From: Rhytidiadelphus loreus
Taxonomy: Eukaryota > Streptophyta > Bryopsida > Hypnales > Hylocomiaceae
Direction of reading: 5' to 3'
DNA length: 64,000 nucleotides
NCBI GenBank assembly: GCA_947034895.1
Contig: OX344762.1
Coordinates: 47,099,087 to 47,163,086 of the forward strand
Each line of letters starts with the position of its first letter. Position 1 is the stretch's first letter. Under the pieces are notes generated by a model, which ran no database searches, was not told where the DNA came from, and saw only the letters and a list, made by a program, of their open reading frames with translations. The translations under genes and the position numbers were made by a program. Below, in pieces: positions 24,381 to 37,279 of the stretch.

Positions 24381-24720
24381 GGTAGTTACACCTTGTTTGT
24401 ATTTCGATATGACATTATGGAGTGTTGTTAATTTTGAATCTCGAGAGGATTCAATACTATTAATTCACAACACTCATAGTATGCTATGAGTTGCTTTTCA
24501 TTAATATAAAAATATGTGGGTTACTCAAATGTTTTTGAATTTACTCTCCTAAGTTTTTGATATTTTATGCGATACTTTTTTGTCAAGTATGATTTTGGAC
24601 ATGCCTATCTCTCAACATAATTTTATCTCATTAATTTCTGTATTCCTAAAATATCACGCATCTCTAAACTAAGTCCCTAAAATTAAAACTTGTAGAATTA
24701 ATAAATTAGTCAAAATCCAC

Positions 24721-24990
24721 CACCCGTCCGCTAGTCCGCCACCCGCCTACAATTTCGACGCTGCCGTCCGCCTGTCGGAGCTCGCCGTCCGCGATTCCGC
24801 CGCTGCCGTCCACCTGTCGGAGCTCGCCGTCCGCGATTTCGTCGCTGCCGTCCGCCTGTCGCAGGTCGCCGTCCGCGATTCCGTCGTTGTCGTCCGCCTG
24901 TCGGAGGTCGCCGTCCGCGATTCCGATGCTGCCGTCCGCCTGTCGCAGGTCGCCGTCCGCGCTTCCGACGCTGCCGTCCGCATTTTTGTT
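24721..24990. promoter_or_regulatory. GCCGTCCGC motif array upstream of the hAT transposase
   Basis: About a dozen gccgtccgc motifs alternate with tgtcggag/cgattccg in a ~33-bp pseudo-tandem arrangement. Orientation is opposite to the arrays at 14.4 and 20.6 kb. It lies ~320 bp upstream of the transposase ATG at 25309. No clear TATA box was found. The repetitive ORF it creates on the minus strand is not a gene. Confidence 0.6.
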
Positions 24991-25308
24991 CTCGGAACCG
25001 TTGGGGCTTTAGAAATGTTTTAGTTTTTGCTGCTCAACGGTCATGAGGAATGGGCCTGATCTGAAATCTATAAGTTCTTAGAATTTCAGACTAACAAGCA
25101 CTCCTGAGAAACTGAACGCTAAGATTTCCAAGGGCTAGGAGCTGCAATTTATTTTGTGTCCCTTGCTTGGTAATGCATAGTTCAGTGGACAGGGGGGCTT
25201 TGGTTTCCAAGGCTTCATTCACACATTGTTTCTAATATTTTTTACAAATCTTATCCAACGGTTACATTTTTAATTTGAATCCAATTTACGGAATTGGAGG
25301 TGATCACT

Positions 25309-28300
25309 ATGAGTAAGGATTGGTCTTCTTGGTATGGCTTCCCGGAGGTTGGTAAAGTGCAATGCCGGTTTTGCAACTTGGTGTTTGCCAAGAAAGTAAG
25401 CCGATTGTTTAGCCACTTAGGATACCAAGGCACATCGGGGGCTCGTGACAAAGGAATTAGCCTTTGCGCAAAAATGACATCTCAAGTTCGAGCTTTATTT
25501 TTGGGTTGCCAAGGGGCGATCCCACAAAGATCCTCTCTGAACAATGTGGATGGCAGTGGCACACCTATGGCTATGCGGGAATGCGATAATTCAAATGGAA
25601 GAAACATGGCACGGTCTACACATTCCGACTCATGCACTGCACCGGAGGATTTGGATCCATTGTCTTCTGAAGTGAACCTCAATACACAAAGATCAAGTGA
25701 GCGTGGTACTCCACGGGGATCAAGCAGTAGGCCTCTGATTAGTCAGAAGCAAAGTAGTCTGGTGAATGGATTTGAAGAAGCAAATAAACGCAAGTTGAAT
25801 GCGGTGTGGGCCAATTTCTTTTATGCTGCAAACATACCATTTGCTGTTGCGAGGAACCCAACATTCAAAGAAGCGGTGAAGCGAACCGCCGAGTTTCAAC
25901 GGCCTTATATCCCACCGTCTTATCACGACTTACGCCATAAATTGCTTGACCAAGCAAAGGCAGACATTGAGGTCAATCTCCGAAAGCGGACCGAACACAG
26001 CATTAGGAAGTTTGGAGCAACATTGTCTATTGATGGATGGACGTCGGTTACGAATCGGCCGTTGATAAATGCCATGCTCGTGTCTTCTGCGGGTGAGCAA
26101 TTCTTGGGAGCGGTGGATACGACAGGGCATGAAAAAAATGCAACGTACTTGGCTGGCATACTTGAGAGCTTCATAGAACAAGTAGGCCCCAACAATGTGG
26201 TGCAGGTGAGTACAGATAATGCGTCAGTGAACCCTGCAGCATGGAATTTGATATCTAATAAATATCCCCACATTTTTTTTCAAGGTTGTGTGGTGCACGC
26301 CCTCAATTTGTTGTTGAAAGATTGGGGGAATGAACAATGGATTGAAGAGGTCGTGGAAAATGCCCGTATCGTGGTGAAATTCTTCAAGAAGCGGCACATG
26401 CCACTTGCAATATTTCGGAAGTACTCACCGGAATATAATTTGTTGATGGCGGTGGAAACAAGGTTTGCCTCTAATTACAACATCATTGGGCGCATGTTGA
26501 AGGTCAATGGGAAGTTGCAACAAACAATGACGGACCCGCAATGGGATGAATACGCAAGGAAGTTTGGGCGGAACTCCAAATCCCGCAATGAATGTCGGAT
26601 GGTGAAGAAGATAATTTTGAGCGAGCATTTTTGGCGCCGTTGTCAAAATTTCAAAGACTTGTCGGCTCCCGTTGTAAATGGTCTACGTGACTTGGATGCA
26701 AAGAGGCCATGCATGGGCAAGGTGCTGCACATAATGAGGAAATTAGAGAAACATGTCCTCTCTTTAGATAAACCGCCTTTTCGTTTATCCTCAGACCTTG
26801 CCATTCCACTAGTGCAACCGTATTATGCCCGACGGGAATTGGTGGAGACCGATCTACATTATGCAGGAGCTTTGTTGAACCCCTACCTTCTTGAAGATCA
26901 AGAGCTAGCCGACGACCAAGATGCAATGGATGCATGCAAGCGTGTTCTAATGAAAATTTGCAAACAAGGGGAGTACGCCTCGGTCGTGAAAGAATTTGTA
27001 GCCTTCCGCCACAGGGAACCTCCATTTCACAACATGTTGAACCCGGACGAGCAACAATTGTCGGCGCACGCTTGGTGGGATTTTGAAGGTGCGTGTGGGA
27101 AGCTCATTGCTTCAATTGCTAAGAGGATTTTGGCCCAACCGGTATCTTCGTCTTCATGTGAACGAAATTGGAGTAGCTATTCATTTGTTCACAACAAATT
27201 TTGAAACAAGTTGAAGCTACAGAGAGCCCAAGATTTGGTGTATGTGTACACCAATTCCAAAGTCCTTTCTGCATCAAAGGAAAACGATGAGAAGAAGTGG
27301 TACACCGAGAATGTGGAGTCGGAAGATTCTATGTTGGAGGACGAGCGTGATGAAGATGGTGAAGATGGTGATCCTCTATTCGATGACGAAGATGCTATGA
27401 ATGATGACATCACCAATTTGGATGATGAACCGCTCCGGAGCCCAAATCGGAACAATGAAGAAGGGGATAGAAATGCGGAAGACATTTACAACTTTCCATT
27501 GGATGAGGACAATTGTGAATATGATGAAGGTGGCCCTTCTATAGCTAAATTTGTAGATGGAACCGGGTTGTTGACTAGCGAAAAGATTCTAGCCAATACG
27601 GAGGACACTCATGCGCAAATAGTGGAGGAAAATGAGGCAATGTTTGTCAATGATTGCATCCCCCAAACAGATGAAGTGATTCCAATTCTCGAGAGTCTAC
27701 CCATGGCAATGGCACTTGTAGAAGAAAATCCCGAAGTCAATGACATGGGAGAGTGTGGGGTGAAGTCTGACATGAATGTAGATAATACAAGTGTTGAATG
27801 TGTGGAATTACCATCGAATGTAGATGCACGTGTGACGGAGTTTGATCGCCCAATGCTAGTTCACAACGTCGAAGACCAGAAGCAAATTGTGCAAGATCTC
27901 CAATTACGACCACGTAGCAATCGTCCATCAGCACTACATACAAGAGGTAGTACAACTTTGAATGGTCCCGGAGGCTCAAGATTTGGGAAACAAGTTGAAC
28001 AACATTTGACCAGTCCGACCGGAATGTACCTTCGTGTCAATCCAGATCCATTCAATTCATCATGGAGCGATGATGAGAAGGACGAGACATTGGCATCAAT
28101 GTTTGGTCAACGTTCTGGCCAAACAAAACGTGATTCATTCAAATCGTCTGATGGAACATTGCAGCAGATGATTGGAGCAAAGATACCCAATCAAGGAGGA
28201 TTGCAAGTAAGACCACCAATGGTGAAAGAGTCCCACAAAGCTCGAAATAAAAGATTAATGGAGGCTTTTGCAATTTCCCCATCAAAGAGACAAAGTCTTG

Positions 28301-28626
28301 GTAAAACCCCTCTTGATGTATGTCAACCAATTTCAGCGAGGAAATTAAAACCAATTCATGGCCTTAAAGAAGGCATAGGAAAGTCTATACTAAGAGCCAA
28401 ACAAGAGCAGAGGAAGGGCCGACCAACGAGGTCAGTTGCATCCAAGCAAATACAAGGAGGGGCAATTGTACAATCTTTATCAGAAGATATGGAAAAGTCA
28501 GACAACGATGAAGATGAAGATTCAGGATGGGATACTAGAGGTCATAGTAGCGGGGCAGAGGTGAAAGGAGATAGTGATTATAAGGCCTTATTCGTTAAAA
28601 TGAGACAAGTTGCAGTCTCATTTTAA
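25309..28626 (+). CDS. hAT transposase with a very long acidic C-terminal extension, one TGA
   Basis: ATG at 25309 (MSKDWSSWYGFPEVGK). BED-like zinc finger: CRFCNLVF with downstream His and Cys. DUF659 region: LSIDGWTSVTNRP and, ~60 residues on, VSTDNASVNPAAWN. These hold candidate catalytic aspartates of the plant hAT RNase H fold. The hAT dimerisation domain is AHAWWDFEG through SSSCERNWSSYSFVHNK. A TGA at 27202-27204 follows (likely CGA, an Arg in relatives). The frame then continues about 470 residues as an acidic, disordered tail, far longer than usual. The true end lies across the nested element: the codon ending at 28581 continues at 47128 for four codons to a TGA at 47140. Residues encoded at 28582-28626 come from the inserted TIR. 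This enzyme probably mobilised the 14432-47707 element. Confidence 0.88.
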
Positions 28627-29165
28627 TTCATTTCTATATTTAGGATCAAGAAATCTTTCATTAAATTGAGACTCTTCATTAAATTGAGACTCTTCATTAA
28701 ATTGAGACTTAGAAATGTCAAAATATGTATTTGATTAATTTTCTACCATTAAAAAATGTAGCAATAATTCGAAATCACATTTGGATTTACAAACTTATTT
28801 GTAAAAAGGGAAAAAAAATACTCAAAGACATTATAAAGTGAGACATTTCTTGAAATTGAGACTTACAAATGTCAAAGCACTAATCTACATATTGGAGATA
28901 TGAAACTTGGATATGAAACACATGAAAAATAAACAAAATATATCAAAAAATTAGTTAAATATAGAGCTTGAAGATGCAATAGTATGAAATAAGTTTACTA
29001 TTAATAGAAATAGGATTTCCTTACGTACATAGACACACTATCATAATAAAACCAATACATATATCAATGAAACATCTCAAAACATATTGATAGTTGCAAT
29101 GATCATTCTAATTGTAATTGAACTACCAAAATAATAGTCTACTAGTAATTACAACTATGAACTAA

Positions 29166-32018
29166 TCAATCTTCTTCCATAGAGTCATCATTAGTTGCAG
29201 TTGTCGTAAAGGCCACCACTGATGCCTTTATGATATCAATTTGCAAACTTGGAATTGTCACTTTCGGATGTTTAGTTGTTTCACGAAAACGTGGCTTCCA
29301 AGCTGTCATGATACAATCTGTATTTGCCCAATCTGAAGGTATTACACGATCCTCACGCCACACATTCCCTTCTTCGGTGTCCCATCCGGCATAGTTCTCC
29401 ATATTAATGTGCCGATCGGAAGTAGGCGTCCAATATTGGATTTTGATCTTATGCATATGACCCAGATCTGGGCTGGGAGCCGTAATGGCCCTAGCAAGCC
29501 AAAATGGCTTCGGGTCATGATCTGCGGGACGCACCACAACAAAAGAACCTGCGTGCATATCACGATTAACACGAAAGGAAGGACGTGGACGATCACGTCT
29601 ACGTCCAACAAAGGGTACATCCTCTGCATCTTCTTCACGCATTGTGCCATCTCTTTGCATTCGATCTGTCTCGTCTGGTGCGATCCTCAAAGCCGGCCAA
29701 AATCCATCAAGTAACGCTTCACGCACCTGAAGAGGAGCATCCAAAGCACTTCTGACGCCTTTCCAATAATCTTGGAGTGGGCCATTCTTCCGCCTAAACT
29801 CTCCAGTGTAATCGTCATTTGCCATTTTGTTCCAATGTCCAACATAACCATTCAAGCCCTTCTTTATGTCATCAAGAGCTTTCATGGGCTGAGGAGCCAA
29901 AGGTAGAGGACTACCACTTGGCACTATGGGAAGTCCATCCTCACTCTCAATCCACAACCTAATTCCTTTGCCATGCTCTAGCAACTACTTATCGTCCGTA
30001 CACAAATTCTTATACCCCATCAAAGGCCATCCTGAAGAATCCATAAAAAACTTAAATTGTTGGGACTTTGAATGTCCTTCAAGGTAGTCCCCGCGAGAGC
30101 CCAAGTAACCCTCCACAAATTTCTTGAAATCAGGAAGCTCCTCGATGAGATGAGGAATCACGGGATGCGTTTCACAATCCATGAAGGATTTCATGAGCAA
30201 AGGAAGTGTTGGGTAGTTATTTGTCTTCAATCTCGAGCTCCATCGACCAAAAAGAGCATCAATGTCTTCATGAGTGTGTCCCACAATGAGGAAGTTGATG
30301 TACACCTCACGGAAAATGCCTTTATATACAAGCAAAGAGCAAAAAGCAAAAACATATCGATTCTTGTTGTCCCCTGAAGCATTATCCAATTGCAATACTA
30401 ATACTGGTGGGAGAGGTTGAGCCGGAATTGGTTCTTGTAGAGGTGGAAGGAGGGAGTCCAAGCAATTCTCTGCTCCATTTAGAAGTGCCTTTGTCAAAGT
30501 GGATTGGTCTCTCTCGATAGAGAATAATGTACGCGATGAATTCTTCGGCGGTCCTTCCAAATCACGCAACAATCTTGCAATGGATCCAATGGTATGATTT
30601 GAATCAAATGGGAAAATGCCCAAACCGTAGTGTGCATATCACACATCTCCATGACCATGAGCAATCATACCTGTAACAGCAACGGGCATTTTCATGAAGA
30701 ACTCTGTCACTTTGGTCTTGTGAGAAAAGTGTGGAGAAGACGTCTTTGAATGATCCATTTTATCATGAATGATGCACAACATCTTCTCTGGGTATGTTTC
30801 GGAAAAATACCGATTTCCGTAGTAGTATTCCCTATGGGCCTTCTGCCCAGCAACGTGGATATTCAGAAGATTAGTCCACTTATTTTGTGTCTCCGAACAC
30901 ACACAGACACTCCTCAGTTGCTTGTATGTATCACAGAGGCCACACCTAGCGAAAGTGTCTCCACGAGCTTTTGCAGCAAATTCTGGGAAAGAAGCACGGC
31001 GAATGTTGCTTAAGCCACTAGAAGAAATTGGTTGCAAGTCAAGTGATGCATTACACTCGTTGATTTTTGGTAATTGCTCACTCCAACGAAATGCAGATGG
31101 TAGCACCATTGAGGGGACTTTCTCCCCAGACTCCAATGTTCTTGTCTTGTGTGGCATTTTATCTGCATCAGACTCAATAAGTTGTCGCAGTGTTGCAGTA
31201 GCTTGAAGAGTATGCATGCGGGGCTTCTTGGATCCCACATTTCCGTGAACCTCAAATTGCTTCCCAACTCTGGCCTTTTCTTTATACCTATAGTAGGTAG
31301 CTTTTGCAATCCCATGAATGATCCACCACGCGGTGGGGCACACTTCCCTACCTTTCAAAGTTATCCACTCCTTGCCATCACCGTCTTTGTGGATCTGCCT
31401 ATGCACCTCTAGAAGTGTCTTGTTGCGAGCCTTGAAGTCATAACTTCCATAGAGGTCAGTCTGAATTGCTTGAATTTGCTCACGAGGAAAAGGCTGCACA
31501 CAATTTCTACTGCAATATGTTTTCGTGGAAACTGCTGTGATGGATTCCATAGTGAGGAGAAGTTCTCTCTTAGGAGGCACATCAGGATCAACCTTCTCAC
31601 GAGTTGTTTCATATGATTGAACCCCTTTACGAACTCTTCTGTTTGAGGCGTTTGCAGCCATGTTGTATACATAGGTTTGGTCATGGTCATACAAACTTAT
31701 ACCATCGTGGAGAAACACTTGTTTAATGTGCCAAGAACGCAGTAACCACATATTTGCAGATGAGAACAACTCTTCATTCAAAGACTCCGCAATCTGAATG
31801 GCAACTCGATCATCACCAAGAGGTTTCTTATCCATGTCAATGACTAGGTCAGGGTCAACATTCTGACAGATCCCCCTTGCGACGTCCATCCCCTCTTCAT
31901 TTCTTAGAGTAACGGGTAATGACACCCATTTTGCACGAGGAATTCTTTCGCAAGCCTGAACACCAACTGGCAGTGTAGGAATTGGATTTACAAACTCGTC
32001 AGGCCTATGAAAATCCAT
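29166..32018 (-). CDS. DUF7869-type transposase-like protein with BAH-like C-terminus, two stops
   Basis: ATG at 32018, just after a tattatcag acceptor, so a 5' leader exon probably lies upstream. One frame runs to 29166 with a TGA at 30639-30641 and a TAG at 29985-29987, about 950 residues. Seen in order: an N-terminal region, a Cys cluster (CGLCDTYKQLRSVCVC) suggesting zinc binding, then LQLDNASGDNKNRYVFAF and NFLIVGHTHEDIDALFGRWS, the signature of the DUF7869 family. The C-terminal ~270 residues include GSFVVVRPADHDPKPFWLARAI, which resembles a BAH-like reader. Acidic residues in the DNASGDN and HEDIDA motifs could form an RNase H-like active site, but this is inference. It is probably the transposase of the nested 18.5-kb element. 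A related copy is the insertion target at 14.24 and 47.71 kb. Confidence 0.72.
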
Positions 32019-32050
32019 TCTGATAATACAAAGAGTGCAGTGGTCAGAAT

Positions 32051-32823
32051 TATCGTCGACTCGAGGATCACATAAAAACACTGAATCAAGTAAATGTATA
32101 GGAAGACAAAATGCAGTAAACATAGAGTAAACATAGAGTAAATAATTCAATATATCATATTAAGTAAAATTGATATAGATGTCCAAGCATCTGTATATCC
32201 ATGGTTCTAAAATCCTCAGTAGGTTTGTCATTTATCATCGACTCGATGATAATCTATAAGATTATTGTGACTTGGTTCGTTTTACCCAGAGTTGAGGATA
32301 CATCCTTTCCTTACATTAATATTATTCCCGATCAACGTTATTTAGGAAAATCGTCTTAATCAACTCCTATAGTTTCCCCTGCAGACGAGGACAAGACTGA
32401 CAATAGATAATATTTGTTCAACAATCGGATATATCGTCGAGTCGACGATATTAATTTCTGAATCGACAATGTCATGGGTTTCAGGATAATATTTTCTCAA
32501 TCGACAATATTATCATGGGCTCGACGATAATATTTTTGTTAATGTATTATCACAGATGATATTATTAAAGAGGATAATATCATACATTATATTATGGACA
32601 ATGATATTATCGTCGAGTCGACGATATCGGATCTGAACAGTATTCATGGAGTTCGTCATAAGATTTCTTTTGGCAGAAGATTACTATTACAAGCATTTCG
32701 CTATTAGCGACTACAGGATACTACATCCAATTTGGGGTATCTCAATATTTGTGTCATTACGACATTGTCGAGTCGACGATATTATTTTCTGTGGTCACTT
32801 TGTTATCCCCGACTCGAGGATAA
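32051..32823. promoter_or_regulatory. Cluster of ~20-bp near-palindromes upstream of the DUF7869 gene
   Basis: At least six copies of a motif like TATCGTCGAGTCGACGATA occur at 32051-32070, 32232-32252, 32432-32450, 32608-32626, 32766-32781 and 32804-32823, with partial copies between. The consensus is TTATC, two variable bases, CGAGTCG, two variable bases, GATAA, so each is symmetric around one base. The position upstream of the gene suggests operator or transposase-binding sites. Confidence 0.7.
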
Positions 32824-34120
32824 CGGATTGACTCTGGCGTATATAATATCCTGAAAAATGCGGCTACAATATCGGAAGCCAACATTATCAAAATTTCTTC
32901 ACAGTCCAGTCATGTGGTGCAACAGCACCTGCGACATCGATCTACGAATACGTTTACATACTACCACCGAATACAATACCGCCAAATCCAATGAAAGTCG
33001 ACAATATCGTCCTACAAATCTCTCTGCAAGGTTATTATGATTGTGAATGCAGTGCAGCTCTATAACAACGCAAATAATAACACAATGACTTCATCAATGC
33101 CAACGGGAAAAATGTATAATACATGACATACAAACAAATCAACATCAAGCAGGAACCACAAATGTGCAGCATCAATAGTTTAGTGCAAAAAATGACACCC
33201 ACATTAAGAAGAATCATAATTACTCCACGAGAACTAGCAGTACTCTTCACTCCAAACGACTAAAAACGATGCGCAACACCTGGTGGTATTGAACAAGCTT
33301 CTGAACACGGAGGGAGAGAAAGAGACAGAGGGCGGGAGAGAGAGGGCGGGATGCATGAGGCGGGAAGCTCAAATTCAAACGGAAGTTTCCAAGTTTAGTT
33401 TTCGATCCGCTTTCACCTTTGGCCGACATTCCCGTACCATAAAGCTGCGATAGGTAACGTTGTCAACTAATTTTGGACATGGAAAAGTCCTTCCAAAAAG
33501 GCTACTCTAGTCCTCGGATTCCACAACCCGAGGGAATTCCGTAGTGGCTAGCCTCCGAGCGGGAAAAAAATTCTAAAAATGAAGAACGTAGGCATCGTGG
33601 ATACCCTAAATGTTAGGGTAACATAAATGTTACTTTATTTCCCTACATTTGAAAACAATTACAGACTTTTGAAAACCAATAAAAATTTTAGTAATCCTTA
33701 CTAATTTTTAAAAAAAAAATTTAAAGGAATCTTCGAGAACATGTCATAAAAAAATTAAAAAAGGAATCTTTGAGAACATGTCATAAAACACTCAAGCCAA
33801 TCCTTGTTTGTTTGTTTTGTTTGTTACGTTGAGATTTCCGAAATCATGAGTCCTCCAATTGTGTGTTGGGTACCATTGGAAAGCCATTGGCAAGGATGCG
33901 TGTATACACATTGTTTCTTCATGTTCAGATTTACAATGCAAAATTATTGAATTTTGAAGTTGGAAGAGGCATTGCAAAATTAACGAAACTTTCTTCTCAG
34001 TTTGAATTCATTGTGGCAACAACACAGGGCCCTCTAGTAATATTTAAAATCAATAAAAAATAGATTGGCTTACAAGATTTGTCAATCTCACAAGCCTAAT
34101 ATGCATATCGAATAAATTGG
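32824..34120. other. Non-coding stretch with purine-rich leader-like DNA
   Basis: No gene seen. 33300-33360 is gagagaggg-rich, as in plant 5' leaders. A ~29-bp direct repeat (ggaatctt.gagaacatgtcataaaa) occurs at about 33726 and 33764. Confidence 0.4.
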
Positions 34121-34124
34121 GAAA

Positions 34125-35520
34125 AATATGTCCAAGTTGCAAATACTGTAGACCTTCCTTATCCATAAAAACCTTTCGATCTTCACCATTTGAAAAAAAA
34201 AATAGACAAGAAAATTTTTACATTGCGCACTGTACTTTAAAATCCAAAACTCATGAACTCATAAAATTTGCACGTGAAAACATTTGATAAACATACATAC
34301 AAGTTGCTAATATTAATGTGGACCTTCCTAATGCATAAAAATCTTTCTGTGCTTCACCATTTTTAGAAACATAGACAAAAATAAATAAAAATTTATTACA
34401 TTGTGCACTGTACTTTAAAATCCAAAACTCATGAACTCATGAAATTTGCACGTGAAAACATTTGATAAACATACATACAAGTTGCTAATAATGTGGACCT
34501 TCCTAATGCATAAAAATCTTTCTATGCTTCACCATTTTTAGAAACATAGACAAAAATAAATAAAAATTTATTACATTGTGCACTGTACTTTAAAATCCAA
34601 AACTCATGAACTCATGAAATTTGCACGTGAAAACATTTGATAAACATACATACAAGTTGCTAATATTGTGGACCTTCCTAATGCATAAAAATCTTTCAAT
34701 CTTCACCATTTGAAAAAAAAAATAGACAAGAAAAAAAAATAATAATGATTACACTGCGCACTGTACTTTAAAATCCAAAACTCATGAACTCATGAAATTT
34801 GCACGTGAAAACATTTGATAAACATACATACAAGTTGCTAATAATGTGGACCTTCCTAATGCATAAAAATCTTTCTATGCTTCACCATTTTTAGAAACAT
34901 AGACAAAAATAAATAAAAATTTATTACATTGTGCACTGTACTTTAAAATCCAAAACTCATGAACTCATGAAATTTGCACGTGAAAACATTTGATAAACAT
35001 ACATACAAGTTGCTAATATTGTGGACCTTCCTAATGCATAAAAATCTTTCAATCTTCACCATTTGAAAAAAAAAATAGACAAGAAAAAAAAATAATAATG
35101 ATTACACTGCGCACTGTACTTTAAAATCCAAAACTCATGAACTCATGAAATTTGCACGTGAAAACATTTGATAAACATACATACAAGTTGCTAATAATGT
35201 GGACCTTCCTAATGCATAAAAATCTTTCTATGCTTCACCATTTTTAGAAACATAGACAAAAATAAAATAAAAAATTATTAGATTGTGCACTGTACTTTAA
35301 AATCCAAAACTCATGAACTCATGAAATTTGCACGTGAAAACATTTGATAAACATACGTACAAGTTGCTAATATTGTGGACATAAAAATCTTTCGATCTTC
35401 ACCTTTTTTTAAAAACATAGACTAGAATAAATAAAAAAATAACATTATACTACGCACTGTACTTTAAAATCTAAATTCATGAACTCATGAAATCCCAAAC
35501 ATATGAACTCATGAAATTTG
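34125..35520. repeat. Satellite array, ~176-bp units alternating in two types
   Basis: caagttgctaat recurs with spacings 178, 175, 178, 175, 178, 176 (at 34301, 34479, 34654, 34832, 35007, 35185, 35361), plus a diverged first unit near 34125. Two unit types alternate, one with tatgcttcaccatttttag and one with caatcttcaccatttgaaa, giving a ~353-bp dimer. Each unit carries gcgcactgtactttaaaatcc or a close variant. Confidence 0.92.
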
Positions 35521-37270
35521 TGTAAAGAAGGGCAATATTAATCTACATAATACATGTTTTCCATTTTTTTTAACGTGAATTTCATTACAATCATTATGTT
35601 TTTTTGGACATTAAAGTACAAGGCAAGGTTCTTTCCCCTTTTTTCTTTGATTTCATGTACAAGGTCATTCAAAGTGACCACCCAAGTGCTGCAAATTTTG
35701 TTGAATTCTTGAGTAATTATCATCATGTGTGCATGTGATTATACTTAAGGTTTTAAAAATTACATGTACAATGGATTGTAAACAAAGAAAGAATTGTCTA
35801 CATTATGTAAAAAAAGAAATTGGGGTTCTACATCAAATGTTTGATAGAGTAAAAACTAAAGTGCATGGATTATCATGATGTATTTCATGATATTAAAATA
35901 TTTATAGTTCATAGATGTACAACCTTCGATGGATTGCATGATTGCTCTACCTTAAGTGGAACATAATTGGCTTCATTTGGTTTTTATAAGGACAATCTAA
36001 ACCATCACAGCTCTCACCATAATGACATTTAAAATCCATGGTGGCATAATGTACACAACTAGTGCCATGATGACTTGCACTTGTAATTAAATTTTTTTAT
36101 GATAATGTACACTTTAATGATATTGTTCTTTAAATGGTATTGTTCTTTTTATGATAATATACACTTTAAATGATATACCTTCTTACAAGATATTTTTACA
36201 AAATGTTTGTCTTAAGAAATTGGATTTTATTTGTTACATAAATAAAATGATTGGTTGTATTTTTTATTAATGTGATTAAGTAAAAATAAATTGTAATTTT
36301 TGAATCACTGCAAAATGCTTTCTTGTTTTAAATATTTCAAAGTGGAAAAAATATAAAAATGAAGATGCAAATCTTACTTACTTTAGTCATTTAACGATGT
36401 TGTATGTTTTTTTGCGGTTTCTAACAAAGATTTTTCTGAATGTAAAAGAAAAAGGCACCAAAATTCCAAAATGCGTTTTTTCGCTAATATATAGAAATTT
36501 TAATAAGGTATGTATGATTGGAGATTCACACATGTTGGGCTAAAATTTTAATAGAAAGTAATGACAAGGAATATCTTTCATTTGCTCTAAAATTCAAGTC
36601 ATTTCGAAATATGAGTGAAAAGTTAAGGCCTAATTATGTTCTTGTTTTCTTAACTATGTACTCTGCGTTGATTAAAAAAATTAATTTAAAACTAAAGTAA
36701 AAGTCTGGAATAGGTTTTTTAGATTTATGAATCTATGGAAAGTTTTAAATCATTCCATTTCAACCAATGAGTCAAAAGTTTTGAGGATTCTTAGTTCACG
36801 GGCAATTCTTGATTTTCAATAGTGAAATAAATTTTGAAGTCGTTCATTTCACTCAATTTTGAATATTTTGGGAAAAATATGAAATCCTAGGATGAACATT
36901 GTTTATTACAACATTACAATGACATCTTTCGATTCCCTAATTACATTCTAGAAAACTTAGTATTTTGATGGAGTTTTTATTTCTTTTCACATAATATTTT
37001 TTTCAAATATGTAGCCAACTTGTTTAGGAAACTGAAGTCACCAAAGAGGCTCTACCATTTTCTACATTTCATTGAAAAGTGTGGTTGCAATGTGCAACAA
37101 ACCATTTTTTTGTAGGGTTGAAAAAATGAGTTCGATGAATTTGAATGCTTATATCTTACAATCCACACTATAGATTGTTTATGAAATTTTTATTACATAT
37201 TTTCAAGTCAATATATTATAAGATCCTGTGGTTATATGCATCAATAATTGTTTTTATTCAAAATTCTCGC
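35521..37270. other. Very AT-rich region without a gene
   Basis: Only chance ORFs. Runs of t and a, no recognisable element ends. Confidence 0.45.
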
Positions 37271-37279
37271 TCGTCCCGA

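Noticed and set aside
24747..24983. Minus-strand ORF of repeated Arg/Thr/Ala/Ser residues, and similar ORFs over the other GC arrays
   Set aside because: GC-rich subterminal arrays have few stops; no conserved protein pattern exists beyond the DNA repeat.
20500..25010. A separate nested hAT-like element bounded by the inverted arrays at 20.57 and 24.99 kb
   Set aside because: The inverted array orientation suggested it, but I found no CAGGG-type TIR pair or 8-bp duplication near these points; the promoter explanation fits better.
29166..32018. DUF7869 gene as an active transposase of this copy
   Set aside because: Two in-frame stops break it; only a derived or intact sister copy could be active.
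32051..32823. Near-palindrome cluster as a CRISPR array
   Set aside because: Spacing is irregular, the motifs vary, the context is a eukaryotic transposon and no cas genes are present.
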